Shown piece after piece: positions 63,409 to 64,000 of a stretch of DNA of 64,000 bases (positions are counted from its first letter, which is position 1; the number at the start of each line of letters is the position of its first letter). Origin of the DNA: Corynebacterium matruchotii (GTDB lineage: Bacteria > Actinomycetota > Actinomycetes > Mycobacteriales > Mycobacteriaceae); contig NZ_CP050134.2 in the NCBI RefSeq assembly GCF_011612265.2, positions 2,046,001-2,110,000 on the forward strand, given 5' to 3'. The notes under the pieces are model-generated. The model made no database searches and was not told the origin of the DNA. It saw nothing but the letters and a program-made list of their open reading frames with translations. Made by a program: the position numbers and the translations under genes.

Positions 63409-63506
63409 TCTCTTCTACCGGTCATGATCCACGAGAACACACGGAAACATCTGGATTGGCAGGATTCGCAAGGGGCCAAGGCGGGATCATCTGGAGGATA
63501 GCGCAG

Positions 63507-63575
63507 GTGCTGAGCTGGAGTTGTGAATCAGGGCAATGTCTCAGATCCTACTGAATCGAGAAAGTACAGCTCAGC
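63507..63575. repeat. Family-B inverted repeat, copy B7-B8
   Basis: GTGCTGAGCTGGAGTTGTG (63507-63525) with CAGCTCAGC (63567-63575) pairing to GCTGAGCTG. The unit is the reverse complement of B1-B2: bases 63551-63575 equal 45450-45474 inverted. Confidence 0.8.
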
Positions 63576-63658
63576 TTTAACACTACCTATAGCGACTAGA
63601 GCTCTCAGCGTCGAGATATCAATCAAGACATCAACAGCCACAACTTGTAGCATATATT

Positions 63659-63673
63659 CTGAGCTGGAGTTTG
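63659..63673. repeat. Family-B half element B9
   Basis: CTGAGCTGGAGTTTG, a single arm without a partner in the next 100 bp. Confidence 0.55.
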
Positions 63674-63768
63674 TCGCCGCAGGACATTCCCTCACCTCCA
63701 CCTCGCCCCTGCTGCCACCCGCCACCGCCCACTACCGGCTCTCCCCCACAAGGCGTTCGAAATAGCCG

Positions 63769-63811
63769 CGGCCGTGGCCACAAGATCGCTGACGATCCAG
63801 GGCCACGGCCG
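63769..63811 (-). terminator. Hairpin after the partial gene at the right edge
   Basis: CGGCCGTGGCC (63769-63779) pairs with GGCCACGGCCG (63801-63811), perfect 11 bp, 21 nt loop, about 20 bp past the stop at 63830 on the minus strand. Confidence 0.6.
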
Positions 63812-63829
63812 AGCGCATATGACACGCGG

Positions 63830-64000
63830 TTAATATCGGGAACCGCGGTACCCGTTTATACCCGCATTTATAGCAAAGGCCTGATCCTCGGTGAATGGCT
63901 CAGTATCGCTCGCGTAGCGAGGCCACACGAGTTCAAAGGTGATAATGCCATCAACAAGCTCCGCAAGATCACACACGCCACCCACGATTTCCGAGCCGGC
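63830..64000 (-). CDS. Unknown protein, C-terminal 56 residues only
   Basis: The minus strand reads AGSEIVGGVCDLAELVDGII and on to INGYRGSRY-stop, open to the right edge of the window. The composition is protein-like (one Cys, alternating hydrophobic residues, several acidic) and the hairpin after the stop supports a real gene end. The family is not recognised from this fragment. Confidence 0.5.
   Translation of the reverse strand, partial: AGSEIVGGVCDLAELVDGIITFELVWPRYASDTEPFTEDQAFAINAGINGYRGSRY

Larger units (their letters stand above)
63215..63768. other. Repeat-rich gap after pmmB
   Basis: No supported gene. It holds two full and one half family-B repeats. Small open frames run through them without a recognisable product. 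Confidence 0.6.

Noticed and set aside
63315..63554. 79-codon frame after pmmB
   Set aside because: Runs through family-B repeat arms and changes character with them; no start signal.

Overview
The window looks like chromosome of a Corynebacterium. The gene order (manB, DUF3499, a zincin-like gene, whcD/whiB2, rmlA2, wbbL, lcpA; a trehalose ABC importer; purE/purK, a PH-domain gene, birA, accD1, accD2, accE, maf; thtR, accBC; lpdA, an M20 amidohydrolase, pmmB) follows, from memory, the order known in C. glutamicum and relatives. The species cannot be named from the sequence alone.

Layout. 0-9 kb: cell-envelope precursor genes (manB, rmlA2, wbbL, lcpA, a TIGR03089-family gene) with whcD and a secreted Ser/Gly-repeat protein. 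9-15 kb: an MDR oxidoreductase, a four-gene trehalose-type ABC importer (K-E-F-G) and a lipoprotein. 15-20 kb: a small membrane protein, a YdcF-like protein, an isolated crtB-crtI carotenoid pair and a beta-lactamase-fold serine hydrolase. 20-28 kb: purE, a frameshifted purK, a PH-domain membrane protein, birA and the acyl-CoA carboxylase genes accD1, accD2 and accE. The biotinylated subunit, accBC, is at 43-45 kb next to a rhodanese. 28-37 kb: ribose uptake and activation (a frameshifted rbsR, rbsA, rbsC, two rbsB copies, rbsD, rbsK), then maf and a DUF3151 gene. 37-42 kb: an OafA-like acyltransferase and a Cj0069-type ATP-grasp-like gene. 46-49 kb: a PTS EIIA-EIIB fusion translationally coupled to treC (trehalose-6-phosphate hydrolase). 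49-53 kb: a DUF4178-DUF2617-DUF4247-DUF350-spermidine synthase module. 53-56 kb: feoABC ferrous iron uptake. 56-64 kb: two genes of unknown function, lpdA, an M20 amidohydrolase, pmmB and a truncated unknown gene at the edge.

The most unusual content is between the genes. Two families of dispersed inverted repeats sit in gene-poor gaps. Family A has arms like AAAGCTCCACTT / AAGTGGAGCTTT. Family B has arms like CTGAGCTGGAGT / ACTCCAGCTCAG. Each unit is about 45-90 nt, with conserved arms and mostly variable centres. One family-B copy carries matched substitutions in both arms, as expected if pairing is selected. Two carbohydrate loci also carry scars of tandem duplication: a remnant rbsC end before the second rbsB, and truncated EIIA and treC pieces between intact treC and intact EIIAB. 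Two otherwise well conserved genes, purK and rbsR, each have one apparent single-base frameshift. These are either real gene decay or sequence errors.

No rRNA, tRNA, CRISPR array, insertion sequence, prophage or replication origin was recognised.
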